Origin: Agroathelia rolfsii
Lineage: Eukaryota > Basidiomycota > Agaricomycetes > Amylocorticiales > Amylocorticiaceae
Direction of reading: 5' to 3'
Assembly (NCBI GenBank): GCA_018343915.1
Contig: JABRWF010000002.1
Coordinates: 4,278,001 to 4,342,000 of the forward strand
Length of the DNA: 64,000 bases
In this document: in pieces, positions 21,394 to 32,553 of the stretch
Position numbering within the stretch: position 1 is the first letter of the stretch
Layout of the letters: the number at the start of each line of letters is the position of its first letter
Notes under the pieces: generated by a model
What the model saw: only the letters and a program-made list of their open reading frames with translations
What the model was told of the DNA's origin: nothing
The model's database searches: none
Position numbers and translations under genes: made by a program

Positions 21394-23475
21394 TGGCTGA
21401 GCAATCCCAACCCCCTACGCCAGTTGTCAAGAGTACACCTAACTCTTGCCACCAAAACTCAACTAAAGTCCATAGAAACTCCTCAAAGGTATGGGGTAGG
21501 CAGTAAGGCCTTTTTTACTCTTCCCAGAACTTGGGATGCAGGGGTGTACACTTCTCTGTGCCCTGTCTCTACTCTCATGCAAACTCGAGCTTCTCTACCA
21601 CCAGGCTTTACTCTAAGTCTACAAGACTTTCAAACAAGGTCTATAGTCAAGACACAAGTTATCTTGTATATACAGATAGGGGTTGAGGTATCTTAACCCT
21701 GGCCAACTAGGCATAAAGCTTTTGTTAGGGCAAGTGCACTAAGTAAAATGTGGTTTGTGTTATTGCTGATGCAAATGGTCACCCAGAGGGCTGGACCTAT
21801 CTTATGCATGTACACAAGGGTAGCACTAAGTACACCCTTACTACAAGTAGCACTAAGCATACTTGTAACCTCCTAGCACAAAGCAGAGAGGATTTGGAGA
21901 GGGGAGGGAAGGAGGAGATAGGCTCTAAAGATAAAGTTTTTATTGTGTTAGCTAACTATTAGATACAAAGCACTACTATGCTTACCTGAAGATAAAGAGA
22001 ACAAATCTAGGGTCTTCAGGTAGAGACACTACAGGGTTATATACTATTTCTACCTGGTCTGTGCACTGGTATATGGTCTGTGCACAGAGGTACTAAGTAT
22101 GATGCAATATTACACCATAGTAAGTCTATGATGGTGTCATATTCTAGACCCATGCTCTAGACCTACTTTACATAATAAGTCACATAACTAGTGGTCACAT
22201 AATGGCCAGTCACATGATGACTGATTACATGACTTTGCTTAGTCATCAGAGTGCTTATGTAATGTCTGCTTATATAATGTATATATTATATACCAAAAAA
22301 TAGAGAAAAATCGGAGAAAAATCAGAAAAATAATGAGAAATCTTAAATAAATTTATAGTACATAGATTGACTTATAACACCAGTTACTAACATAGATCTC
22401 TTGTAAATATTAGTGGCAAACCAAACCACTATGATGTAATAGATTCAAAACCAGCAAGGATCTACGTCTAAACCCAAGAAAATCGGGCACCCACCTCCTA
22501 CCTTTGATGGGCAATGGATTAATTTCCACCTATTTACCCAAAAATTCCAAGCTCACCTCGAACTCAACCCTAGAGTATATATAACCAAGAAAGAGAAAGT
22601 CAAGTACCTCTTGGGCTTAATGGTGGATGGTGTAACTGCATGGTCTAGCTTATGGTATAATGAGATAAGATGTACAGGAGAAGGAACAAGGGTAGAAGGA
22701 CCTGTAACCTTTGCCAAAGTTCTAAGGAGTTTCAAAACATTGTTTAGAGCCTTTGACAAAAAAATTGCAGCAAGAGACCAGCTACAAAATCTCAAACAAG
22801 GATTCACCTCTACTTGGAACTTTAGAATGGTATTCATGCTATTGGGAAGAAGGATAGGGTTATCAGATGATGATCTAAGAGAAAAATACCTAGAGAGGAT
22901 AAATATCAAACTCAGATGTATCATTACAGGTTGGGATAGAAATATATCCACCCTCTAACTCCTCATGAATACAGCACATGATGCTGAAGTCAACCTCATC
23001 AAGGAGGAAATGTTGTCCAATTGGAGATATTGGTATAACAATAACCCACAGGTAGATCTCCAACAAAGTGATCCAGATGCCATGGATATTTCAGCAACCA
23101 TTTTGGGAGGGAAACCCAAATCATCAAAAAACCCATTTATAAGTACAGGATCTGCCTAGCAGTCCTCCCTGTTATAAGTAGCTACAATACAAAATCAATC
23201 TACTATAATATCTAACAACCCCTTTCAACAAAATGACATTGTGTGCTACAACTGTCAAAAGAAGGGACATATTGCAAGGGATTGTTGAAGCCCTAAAGTA
23301 GACAGGGTTAAAACTAATAACCCATTCCAAAAAGTAGTAGTGGCTTCATCGACAACGCCAACACTAACACTGGTAGTGGATGGCTAGAATTCATCCACCA
23401 TGACATAGCAAGACATGCTCAATATGCTGCAAGAACAAGGCCAAATAATTGTAGCCCTTAAAGACAAACTGGGTT
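21394..23475 (+). pseudogene. GypA copy 1 gag
   Basis: Starts MAEQSQPPTPVTN, broken after codon 9 by the L3 at 21425 and resuming at 22380. The capsid-like part reads HPPPTFDGQWINF, KVKYLLGLMVDGVTAW and FKTLFRAFDKKIAARD. A zinc knuckle CYNCQKKGHIARDC ends in a stop (TGA). Several in-frame stops (TAA, TAG) occur where CAA or CAG is expected. Confidence 0.85.
21425..22379 (-). mobile_element. Solo L3 LTR inside gag
   Basis: 955 bp, TGTCAAGAGTACACC...GACTTATAACA, with target duplication CCAGT at 21420-21424 and 22380-22384. Its promoter points against gag. Confidence 0.92.
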
Positions 23476-23587
23476 TTTAGAATAGTTAGAGTATGAGGCC
23501 AATACTTCTGACCATTATATACAAAATAGAATCTCTTCTTTCTCTGTTTCTTCTTCATTTTCAATTTCCTTTTCTGCTGTACAAGAT

Positions 23588-24890
23588 GTGAATAGACAAC
23601 ACCTAAAAATTCCTCTTATATTCTATGGACATTTTTCCACTATTTCCATCTCTACAATGATTGATTTGGGAGCTTCCTCCACTTTTATTAATAAAAAATT
23701 TATAGACAAAAATAATATAAAAACACTAAAATTACAAAAACCAATTCCTTTGTATAATATTGATAATTCACCCAATTATCAAGAGCACACCAGTCTCTTG
23801 CCACTAAAACTCAACCAGAGCCTACGAAAACCTCTTTAAAGTGCAAGGTAGCCTGTAATGGCTGTTTTACTTCTCCCAAGGCCTGGGAAGCGCAGGTGTA
23901 CACTCCTTGTGCCCTGTCTTAACTTTCACTCACTCTGGAGTACGCTAGTCACCAAGCTTTACTCTAAGTCTGCAAGACTTTCAAGCAAGGTCTACTGTTG
24001 TAACACCCGGGGTCTTGTGTATGTTAATAGGGGTGCAGGGTATCTTAACTGCGACAAGCTTAGAGTAGAGTCTTTGCTTGCTTGGGTGCACTAAGCACTA
24101 TGATTGTTTGTGTTATTGCAAGTACAAATGGTCACCCAGAGGGCTGGACCTGTCTTATGTATGCATACAGAGGTAGCACGGAGCACACCTCTACTGTAAG
24201 CAGCACTGAGCACGCTCACAACCTCCTAGCACAAAGCAGAGAGGATTTTATGGGGAAGGGGAGAGAGATAGGGACTCTGAAGACAAAGTTTTATTATGTT
24301 AGTGACTACTTAATACAAAGCACTATATGTGCTTACCTGAAGACAAAGAGAACAAATCTGGGGTCTTCAGGCAGGGGCACTACAGGGTTATATACTAATT
24401 CTACCTGGTCTGTGCACGGGATACATAGTCTGTGCATAATGGTGCTAAGTATGATGCGATATTGCACCATAGTGAGTCATTGCTTACATAATGTGTCACA
24501 TGACTAGTGGTCACATAATGGCCAGTCACATGATGACTAATCACATGACTTGCTTAGTCATCAAAGTACTTATGTAATATCCGCTTATGTAATACACGAA
24601 TTATATACTAAAAAATAGAGAAAAATCAGAGAAAAATCGGAAAAATAATGAAAAATTCTAAGTAAATTTATAATACAACGAGCGACTTGTAACACCAATG
24701 CAATCAGATTCATTTTGGAATATGTCATACTTTTAACCTAGATAGGTACAGAATGACAAAGGCTAGTTTTCTTAGTAGTAGATATTGGTACAGAGGATGT
24801 AATCCTAGGTATTAATTGGTTACGACTAGAAAATCCTTTTATCAACTAGAAAAAAGGGTATGTTACTCTAATAGATAATTTGTTAAAAGA
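23588..24890 (+). pseudogene. GypA copy 1 aspartic protease region
   Basis: Retropepsin-like segment: QHLKIPLIFYGHFSTIS, then MIDLGASSTFINKKFI, where the catalytic DSGAS is DLGAS. It continues after the L3 insertion as VVDIGTEDVILGINWL. Broken by insertion and stops. Confidence 0.82.
23777..24694 (-). mobile_element. Solo L3 LTR inside protease
   Basis: 918 bp, TATCAAGAGCACACC...GACTTGTAACA, with target duplication CCAAT at 23772-23776 and 24695-24699. The leading TG became TA. Confidence 0.92.
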
Positions 24891-24894
24891 TGAG

Positions 24895-26330
24895 GAATAC
24901 AAAAAAATAAATAAAATCATAAAAGATGAGGACTCTCCTCTATTATTGGCAGCAACCTTGGGTTTACTGCCTCAATACCAGAAATATGCTAAAGTCTTCT
25001 CTGAAGCAGAGTCCTAATAATTCCCTACTAGCAAACCCTATGATTATAAAATAGAGTTAGTAGAGGGAGCCAAAATAAAGAGGGCTAAGGTATATCCATT
25101 ATCAATCCCAGAGTTGAAAGAATTGGACACGTATTTGGAGGAAAACTTGGCCAAAGGATATATAAGAAAATCGCAAAGTCCTTATGCATCTCTATTTTTC
25201 TTTATTCCAAAGAAGAATGGGAAACTCAGGCCTATAGTAGGTTATCATCAACTCAATAATATCACAATAAAAAACTCCTACCCACTTCCTCTGATCTCTT
25301 CTATTATGGATGGACTCCCTTGGGCAAAAGTATTTACCAAATTGGACTTACAGTGGGGATGTAATAGTGTCTTAATTAAAGATGGACACCAAGAACAAGC
25401 AGCCTTCATAACCCCTCAAGGACTATTTGAACCCCTTATAATGACCTTTAGTTTATGCAATGCCCTGGCTACTTTCCAAGCTATAATGGATGAAATATTT
25501 ACAGACCTAATTGTACAAGGATTAGTATATGTCTATATTGACAACATTATAGTTGCTACAGCTAGCTCAGAAGAACACCAGCATTTAGTGTATAAAGTAC
25601 TTAAGAGATTAGCAGAAAACAATCTTTTTGCTAATTTGGAAAAATACCTATTTGAAGTCTCTGAGGTGGAATTCCTAGGTGTAATAATTGGCTACAATTG
25701 TATATAAATAACCAATAAAAAGTCCAAGCCATTCTTGACTGGCCAACCCCTACAATAGTCAAGGATGTTCAGAAGTTCAGAGGTCTAGCCAACTATTACC
25801 AAAGATTTATCAAGGGGTTCAGCGAGATTACTAAATCCCTAGATAGGTTAACTGGCAAAGGCACTTGGAAATGGGAAAAAGAGGAATAAGAATCATTTGA
25901 CTATCTCAAGAAGGCTTTTACTACTGCCCCAGTATTAGCTATCTATAATTACCAGTGAGAAAGTCAGATTGAAACTGATGCCTCAGAATATGCAACAGAA
26001 GGAGTATTCTCCCAGTTGCAGGATGATAGTAAATAGTACCCTATTACCTTGCATTCCAAATCTATAGATGACATATAAAGAAATTACAACATCTAGGATA
26101 AGGAAATACTTGCAATTATTTGAGCACTGGAAGAATGGTGCCACTACATTATTAGGTTACCTAAACTGGTGGAGATCTGGTCAGATCACAAAAACTTGGA
26201 ATATTAGGCAACAAGTCAATACCTAAGCCATTGACAAGCACGTTGGTATTGGATCCTACAAGAATATAATTTTGTATTATGTTACAAAAAAGGATCAACC
26301 AATGGACAAGCTGATGCCCTGCCTCGGATT
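24895..26330 (+). pseudogene. GypA copy 1 reverse transcriptase and RNase H
   Basis: The best frame spans 25114-25707. Motifs: [28 protein letters not shown] (catalytic Asp), FSLCNALATFQAIMDEIF, and YIDN where YIDD is needed (G to A). RNase H follows with ETDASEYAT, interrupted by TGA and TAA codons. At about 26325 the frame jumps from DALPR straight to the chromodomain linker. Confidence 0.88.
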
Positions 26331-26640
26331 GGCACCAAAAGCCTTTACCTCTAGTAGAAGTAGAAGGAGAAGAAGAGTACAAAATGGAAGAAGTACTTAA
26401 CTCAAGAATGCAGCAGGGAAAACTAGAATTTCTGGTAATATGGAAAGGATACCCAGGGGAATAAAACATGGGTTAGAGAATCAGATATGCATGTAGATGA
26501 TGCAATCAGAGAATTCTATAAGTCTAATCCTAGTGCTCCAAGAAAAATTAGTGCTGCATTATTTAATCTTCTCCCATTCCAAAACTAGGACAATCTGATA
26601 GAATGGCAACCCAAGGCGGATTGCCCCTAAGGAGGGGGTA
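26331..26640 (+). pseudogene. GypA copy 1 chromodomain stub after integrase deletion
   Basis: Reads KPLPLVEVEGEEEYKMEEVL and KLEFLVIWKGYPGE, a chromodomain. About 1.3 kb of integrase, present in copy 2, is missing. It ends CCCCTAAGGAGGGGGTAA (polypurine tract) directly before the L3 LTR. Confidence 0.85.
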
Positions 26641-26641
26641 A

Positions 26642-27608
26642 TGTTACGAGTTGATCTATATACTATAAATTTATTTAGAATTTCTTATTATTTTTCCAAA
26701 TTTTTCCTGATTTTTCTTGATTTTTGGGTATATAATATGTATATTATATAAGCAGACATTACATAAACACCCTGATGACTAAGCAAGTCATGTGACCAGT
26801 CATCATATAACTGGCCATCATGTGACCACTAGTCATATGACTTATTATATAACAAGTCTAGACCACAATACCATTATAGACTTATTATGGTGCAATATTG
26901 CATCATACTTAGCACCTCTATATATAGACTATGTACCAGTGCATAGACCAGGTAGAATTAGTATATAACCCTATAGTGTCTCTACCTGAAGACCCCAGAT
27001 TTGTTCTCTTTGTCTTCAGGTAAGTACAGTAGTGCTTTGTATTAAATAGTTAACTAATATAATAAAACTTCATCTTCAGAGTTACTATACTCTAGGCTTG
27101 CAGAGCCTATCCTACCTCTCTCTCTCTCTCCCACAAAATCCTCCCTGGTTCATGCTAAGAGGTAATAGGTGTGCTCTATGCTACCTATTGTTTAGAGGCT
27201 GCTTAGTGCTCCTCCACGTGTATACTGTATAATATAGGCTTAGGCTTTATGCTAGCCACTTCCAGTTGTTGATCACAAAAATCATAGTGCTTAGTGCACT
27301 TAAGTAAACAAAGGCTTGCCCTGTATTTATCGAGGCTAAGATACCCTACATGCATATCTACATATACAAGACAGATTGGTGTCCCAACTGTAGACCTTGC
27401 TTGAAAGTCTTATAGACTTGGAGTAAAGCCTGGTGATAGTAAAGCTCTATCTTGAGTAATAGTGGAAACTGCACACAAGGCGTGTACATCCTTGTATCCC
27501 AGGCCTTGGGAGTTGTAAAACAGCTATTACAGGCTACCCTATACCTTACAGGGGTTAATGTAGGCTCTGGTTGAGTTTTAGTAACAAGAGCCAGGTATAC
27601 TCTTAACA
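26642..27608 (+). mobile_element. 3' L3 LTR of GypA copy 1
   Basis: 967 bp, TGTTACGAGTTGATC...GTATACTCTTAACA. This copy fixes the sense of L3: its promoter and splice signals read with the pol genes. The right flank is L1a sequence, so the original downstream flank is gone. Confidence 0.9.
26962..27079 (+). promoter_or_regulatory. L3 promoter, donor hairpin and leader intron
   Basis: TATATAA at 26962-26968. An 11-bp perfect stem pairs TACCTGAAGAC (26983-26993) with GTCTTCAGGTA (27012-27022); the donor G|GTAAGT starts at 27020, inside the stem. A 60-nt intron (27020-27079) has TAACTAATAT as branch-like site and ends CATCTTCAG. Splicing is inferred, not seen. Confidence 0.65.
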
Positions 27609-27792
27609 TCTTTACCATTTACTAATATATTTGCCTTTAGGCTTATCATCCTAGCCCTCTCACCCTCACCTTCCCTTTGTACCTAGTCAGCCTAGGGGCT
27701 GTATAAGGACCTAAGTAAGCCAAAGAATAGGCTTTACTGCCTTCCTCCCCCTCTCTATATTAAGTCTCTTAATAAATTAGGGCAAAGTATGA
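27609..27792 (+). mobile_element. L1a LTR fragment
   Basis: Runs from the intron end and acceptor (TTTGCCTTTAGG) to GGGCAAAGTATGA, then is broken by another L1a. Confidence 0.8.
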
Positions 27793-28576
27793 TGTCATGG
27801 GTACACCCAGACTCTCCTAATTTTTCTTTATTTTCCTGTATTTTTCTTGTATTTTTACGATTTTTCTTGGACTTTCTACACATTATTTATTCATAATAGA
27901 CCGCCTAGGACAATTAGTTACAGAGTACTTAGTTATATGACCGGCCATCATTATACCTTTGTACCAGTACCTATTAGTAAACAGAGTCTAGACCCTTCTA
28001 GTTCCTTCCAAGTCTAGACTCTTGATCAATCAGCTGATGATGCAATGATTGCACCATTATGCTCAGTCATCCATTTGTACTATGTTTAGCATTCCTTTCT
28101 ATTTCTGTCTCTGTGCACAGACCATTCAGAAGTGCACAGACCACCCCTGAAACTTATATAAGGACCCTGTAACACTCCCTGAAGGCCTTAGCTTTGACCT
28201 TTTGCCTTCAGGTGAGTAAATAAGTATGTACATCTCTCTTTACTATTTACTAATACATTTACCTTCAGGCTCATCGTCCTAGCCCTCTCACCCTTGCCCT
28301 CCCTTTGTGCCTCGTCAGCCTAGGGGTTGTATAAGGACCTAAGCAAGCCATAGAACAGGCTGTATTGCCTGCCTCCCCCTCTCTATATCAAGTCCCTTAA
28401 TAAATCAGGGCAAAGTGTAACTTAGGGTTATTACCCTCTAAGAAAGAATCTAAGCGTCTCAGAGTGTTTAGCACTCCCTTCTTTACTAAGCAAGCAGTAA
28501 CAAGTCATTAGCCAACAGTAGCCTTTGGTGGAAAGTCTTCTAGACTTGGAGTACACCTTTGGGACCTAGTAGCGGT
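27793..28576 (+). mobile_element. L1a LTR, 3'-truncated
   Basis: TGTCATGGGTACACC to CCTAGTAGCGGT, then fused to L2. The last 70-80 bp are missing. Internal promoter and hairpin are intact. Confidence 0.83.
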
Positions 28577-29083
28577 CCCTTAACCTTTGGGTCTAGGTAT
28601 AACAATAAAGATGATGATAGGGGGGGGGTAAAACACACAAGAAAGAGAGTGGGGGAAGGAACTTTAGGTGTGAGTAAGAGTGATACAGAGGGCAAAAGGT
28701 GGTCAAGCTGAATTGCAAAGGTCTCAAGGGCAGGCCTCTATATACTGTTTCCAAGTACTCTAAGAATAGCTCTTAACTCCATATCAAGGGAAATAGAAGT
28801 AAGGAAAGAAAAAGGATCAGAGGAGTTAGAATAGAAGTACAGTGTGGGAAGAAATCAAAGATGAAAGAAGCATCAAAGATGGGAGAAGCAAATCAATGAT
28901 GTACATCAGAAGATTCAGAAGTATACCTAAATGAAGTATAGTACCATATAAACAATGCAACAAGAAACCAAAAATAAAGAAATAAAGCCTATACACTCAA
29001 ATCAAAAGATAAAAAGTCAAGAAAAAAGTAGAAAATAGAGAAAAATTAGGGGAATAAAATAATCATGGGATCAACCTATGACA
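28577..29083 (-). mobile_element. L2 LTR fragment
   Basis: Minus L2 from CCCTTAACCTTTGGGTC to ATCAACCTATGACA, missing the half with the L2 open frame. The right flank is GypB pol. Confidence 0.82.
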
Positions 29084-29484
29084 ATATTGTTGAGCTTTCA
29101 GTAGTCCTGTACCAGGCAAAGTACTCCAGATTTCTTTAGAATGAAAAAGAAGGGGGAGCTCATAGAGCTTTCTGATTTTTATAGATACCCTTTTGCTAGG
29201 TTTTCCCTGATATATTCATCCAATAAATTCCTTTCCTTGACTACCAATGGGTATATCTTTGATCTTCCCATAGCTGCTCCTTCCTTTAGGACTATTTTGT
29301 GATCCCAAGGTTTTTGTATGGGCATTCAGGTTGATTCCTCCTTCAAAAAGACCTGTTTGTAAACCAGGTATTTCTTGGGTATTTCTGTAGGTTCAGCTAT
29401 TGTGGTGCATATCAATTCCTTCCAAAGTTCCACCATAGCATCCTTCCAGTCAATCTCAGGATTCTCTGCTCTGAGCCATTCTAT
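29084..29484 (-). pseudogene. GypB copy 2 reverse transcriptase N-terminus and protease tail
   Basis: On the minus strand the frame matches that of copy 1 (62007-62342): the MP.QKPWDHKIVLKEG linker, YPLVVKERNLLDEYI, and the FFFIPKK region, with stops. The L2 duplication TCTAT begins at 29480. Confidence 0.8.
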
Positions 29485-30349
29485 TGTCATGGGTTGATCC
29501 CATGATTATTTTGTTCCCCTAATTTTTCTCTATTTTCTACTATTTTTCTTGACTTTTTATCTTTTGATTTGAGTGTATAGGCTTTATTTCTTTATTTTTG
29601 GTTTCTTGTTGCATTGTTTATATGGTACTATACTTCATTTGGGTATACTTCTGAATCTTCTGATGTACATCATTGATTTGCTTCTCCCATCTTTGATGCT
29701 TCTTTCATCTTTGATTTCTTCCCACACTGTACTTCTGTTCTAACTCCTCTGATCCTTTTTCTTTCTTTACTTCTATTTCCCTTGATGTGGAGTTAAGAAC
29801 TATTCTTAAAGTACTTGTAAACAGTATATAGAGGCCTGCCCTTGAGACCTTTGTAATCTAGCTTGACTACCTTTTGCCCTCTGTATTACTCTCACTCACA
29901 CCTAAAGTTCCTTCCCCCATTCTCTTTCTTGTGTGTTTTACCCCCCCCCCTCTATCATCATCTTTATTGTTATACCTAGACCCCAAGGTTAAGGGGATAT
30001 GCTGTGACTCTATGCTCTAAGGAAGTATAAAACTAAGTAAAGCTATGCATGTGTTACCAGGATATATGAATATAGACTCCTAGGATAAGGGAGTATAAAG
30101 AATTATGTCAAAGCTAAAGATAGCATATCCTACCTGGCAAAGAACTTTAAGAATACCAGTGATTGTATGTTGTATGGAAGCCTCTATGAAACAGTGGGAG
30201 ACCTTGCCTCTAGGTCTTTAAACATGAGTTATACCTCCCTACTGGGGGAGCTTAAAGATATTAGTTGTACCCCACTCCTATTTACTTCTGGCCCTTCTAG
30301 GCTAGGCATCTTAGGGTTATATTGGTTGAGTCATGAGTGTCCCATAACA
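29485..30349 (+). mobile_element. Solo L2 LTR
   Basis: 865 bp, TGTCATGGGTTGATC...GTGTCCCATAACA, duplication TCTAT at 29480-29484 and 30350-30354. Its open frame (ATG at 30167) runs through the LTR end into GypB sequence. Confidence 0.93.
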
Positions 30350-30640
30350 TCTATCCCCAAGATTACATCTTCTTCTCTGATATCCACCACACTTATGTGG
30401 ATTTCTCTTTCTATGCCTCCTGTAATTATTATAACTGTAACATATTCTGTAATTTTTCCAATCTTATTTGTAGAGTTATCAATATTATACAAAGGAATTG
30501 CTTGGGGGAGAGATTTTTTTGGTATTTTATTTTTATCTACAAAGTGTTTATTTACAAATATAGATGAAGCACCTGAATCAATTATAGCCAAAGTATCAAT
30601 AGAAAAGGAATATCTATGTAATTCTATAGGTACATGTAAA
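30350..30640 (-). pseudogene. GypB copy 2 aspartic protease
   Basis: Frame 30331-30591 reads MAIIDSGASSIFVNKHFVD (intact DSGAS), PLYNIDNS, and VVDIREEDVILGID, the usual retropepsin order. It is cut at VILGID by the L2. Confidence 0.88.
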
Positions 30641-30855
30641 TGTTAGGTATTAACCCCTACTACAGAAGCAGAGATGGAAAGAGAAGAAACAGAAGAAAAT
30701 GGAGACATATCTATAGTACATAGTTCATTGGGCTCCTTAGTTTTGGCCTTAACCTTAGAGCCTTCTAAAAACCTGCCAAAGTAAGCTAGTCTCTTATCTA
30801 TGCAATCTGTTCTTTATATATATTAATCCTTGCTAGTAGGTTACTGGTACTTGGG

Positions 30856-32553
30856 TGTCAAGGCTTACGCTCTTGACTATCTAAACAACAGAGGTGACCC
30901 CTACCTGTCATGGGTACACCCAGACTCTCCTGATTTTTCTCCATTTTTTCATATTTTTCTTATATTTTTACGATTTTTCTCTGATTTTCTACGTATTATT
31001 TGTTTTTCACGAACATCCTGAAGGACAGTTGGTCACATGATACTTGGTCACATGACCAGCCATCATAGTACCCTTGTACCGGTGCCGTTTAGTAAAGCAG
31101 AGTCTAGACCCAAGTATTTATAGACTTAGGATCAGTCAGCATGGCACAACAAGCACGCCATCATGCTCAGTCATCCATATCGTACGATTTATAATTACTC
31201 CTTAGTTTCTCCAAAGGCTGCGTACGGATCATTGCACAGCCCTCACACACATATATAAGGACCCTGTAACACTCCCTGAAGGCCTTAGCTTCGACCTTCT
31301 GCCTTCAGGTGAGTAAGAACCCATGTAAATACGTACGCTTACTAATAAATCTGCCTTCAGGCTCATTGTCCTAGCCTCTACACCCCTTGCCCTCTTAGCG
31401 TGTTTAGTCAGCACCTAAGTTGTATAAGGACTAAGCCAAAGCCTTACGCCCACGCCTTCCCTATAAGCCCCTCTTCTGCTAAAGTCCCTAATAAATAAGG
31501 GCATGTGTGAACTTAAGGGTAATACCCTTTTAAGCCAAAGCCTCTAGACGTCTTAGGAGTCTAGTGTTTCAGCCTTTACTAAGCATCTCCTACGCGTCAT
31601 TAGCAAACAGTAGGCCTCCGTGGAAAGTCTTGTAGACTTAGAGTACACGAGCGTGACTTATTAGCGGTACAGCGTGGTAGTGTGGTGTATTGGCTCAAGC
31701 CACTTCTATTGTTGAGGTAGTCAAGAGCACGAGCCTTGACACTACCCACACCACAAATAGAACAATATACCGCTACTAGGTCCCAAAGGTGTACTCCAAG
31801 TCTAGAAGACTTTCCACCAAAGGCTACTATTGGCTAATGACTTGTTACTGCTTACTTAGTAAAGAAGGGAGTGCTAAACACTCTGAGACACTTAGATTCT
31901 TTCTTAGAGGGTAACAACCCTAAGTCATACTTTGCCCTGATTTATTAAGGGACTTGATATAGAGAGGGGGAGGTAGGTAATACAGCCTGTTCTATAGCTT
32001 GCTTAGGTCCTTATACAACCCTTAGGCTGACAAGGCACAAAGGGAGGGCAAGGGTGAGAGGGCTAGGACAATGAGCCTAAAGGCAAATGTATTATTAAAT
32101 AGTAAAGAAAGATGTACATGCTTATTTACTCACCTAAAGGCAAAAGGTCAAAGCTAAGGCCTTCAGGGAGTGTTACAGGGTCCTTATATAAGTTTCAGGG
32201 GTGGTCTGTGCACTTCTAAATGGTCTGTGCACAGAGACAGAAATAGAAAGGAATGCTAAACATAGTACAAATGGATGACTGAGTATGATGGTGCAATCAT
32301 TGCATTATCAGCTGATTGATCAAGAGTCTAGACTTGGAAGGAACTAGAAGGGTCTAGACTCTGTTTACTAATAGGTACTGGTACAAAGGTATAATGATAG
32401 CTGGTCATATAACTAAGTACTCTGTAACTAATTGTCCTAGGCTGTCTATTATGAATAAATAATGTGTAGAAAGTCCAAGAAAAATCGTAAAAATACAAGA
32501 AAAATACAGGAAAATAAAGAAAAATTAGGAGAGTCTGGGTGTACCCATGATAT
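30856..32553 (-). mobile_element. Solo L1a LTR with nested L1c
   Basis: TGTCAAGGCTTACGC...GTGTACCCATGATA, pieces 30856-30905 and 31747-32553. Duplication TTGGG at 30851-30855 and 32554-32558. Confidence 0.92.
30906..31741 (+). mobile_element. Solo L1c LTR
   Basis: 836 bp with duplication CTACC on both sides. It is much richer in CpG than L1a/L1b (CGTACG, TACGCG, TAGCGTG), so probably young. Hairpin and GTGAGT donor are intact; the predicted intron is about 52 nt. Confidence 0.92.

Larger units (their letters stand above)
20947..27608 (+). mobile_element. GypA copy 1, degenerate Ty3/Gypsy chromodomain element
   Basis: Order: leader (20947-21393), gag, protease, reverse transcriptase, RNase H, a deletion that removes integrase, chromodomain stub, 3' L3 LTR. 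Two further L3 LTRs sit inside it in reverse. The proper 5' LTR is missing, replaced by the recombinant L4. Confidence 0.88.

Noticed and set aside
30167..30646. 159-codon frame from L2 into GypB
   Set aside because: A chimera of the L2 open frame and antisense protease sequence created by insertion; not a gene.
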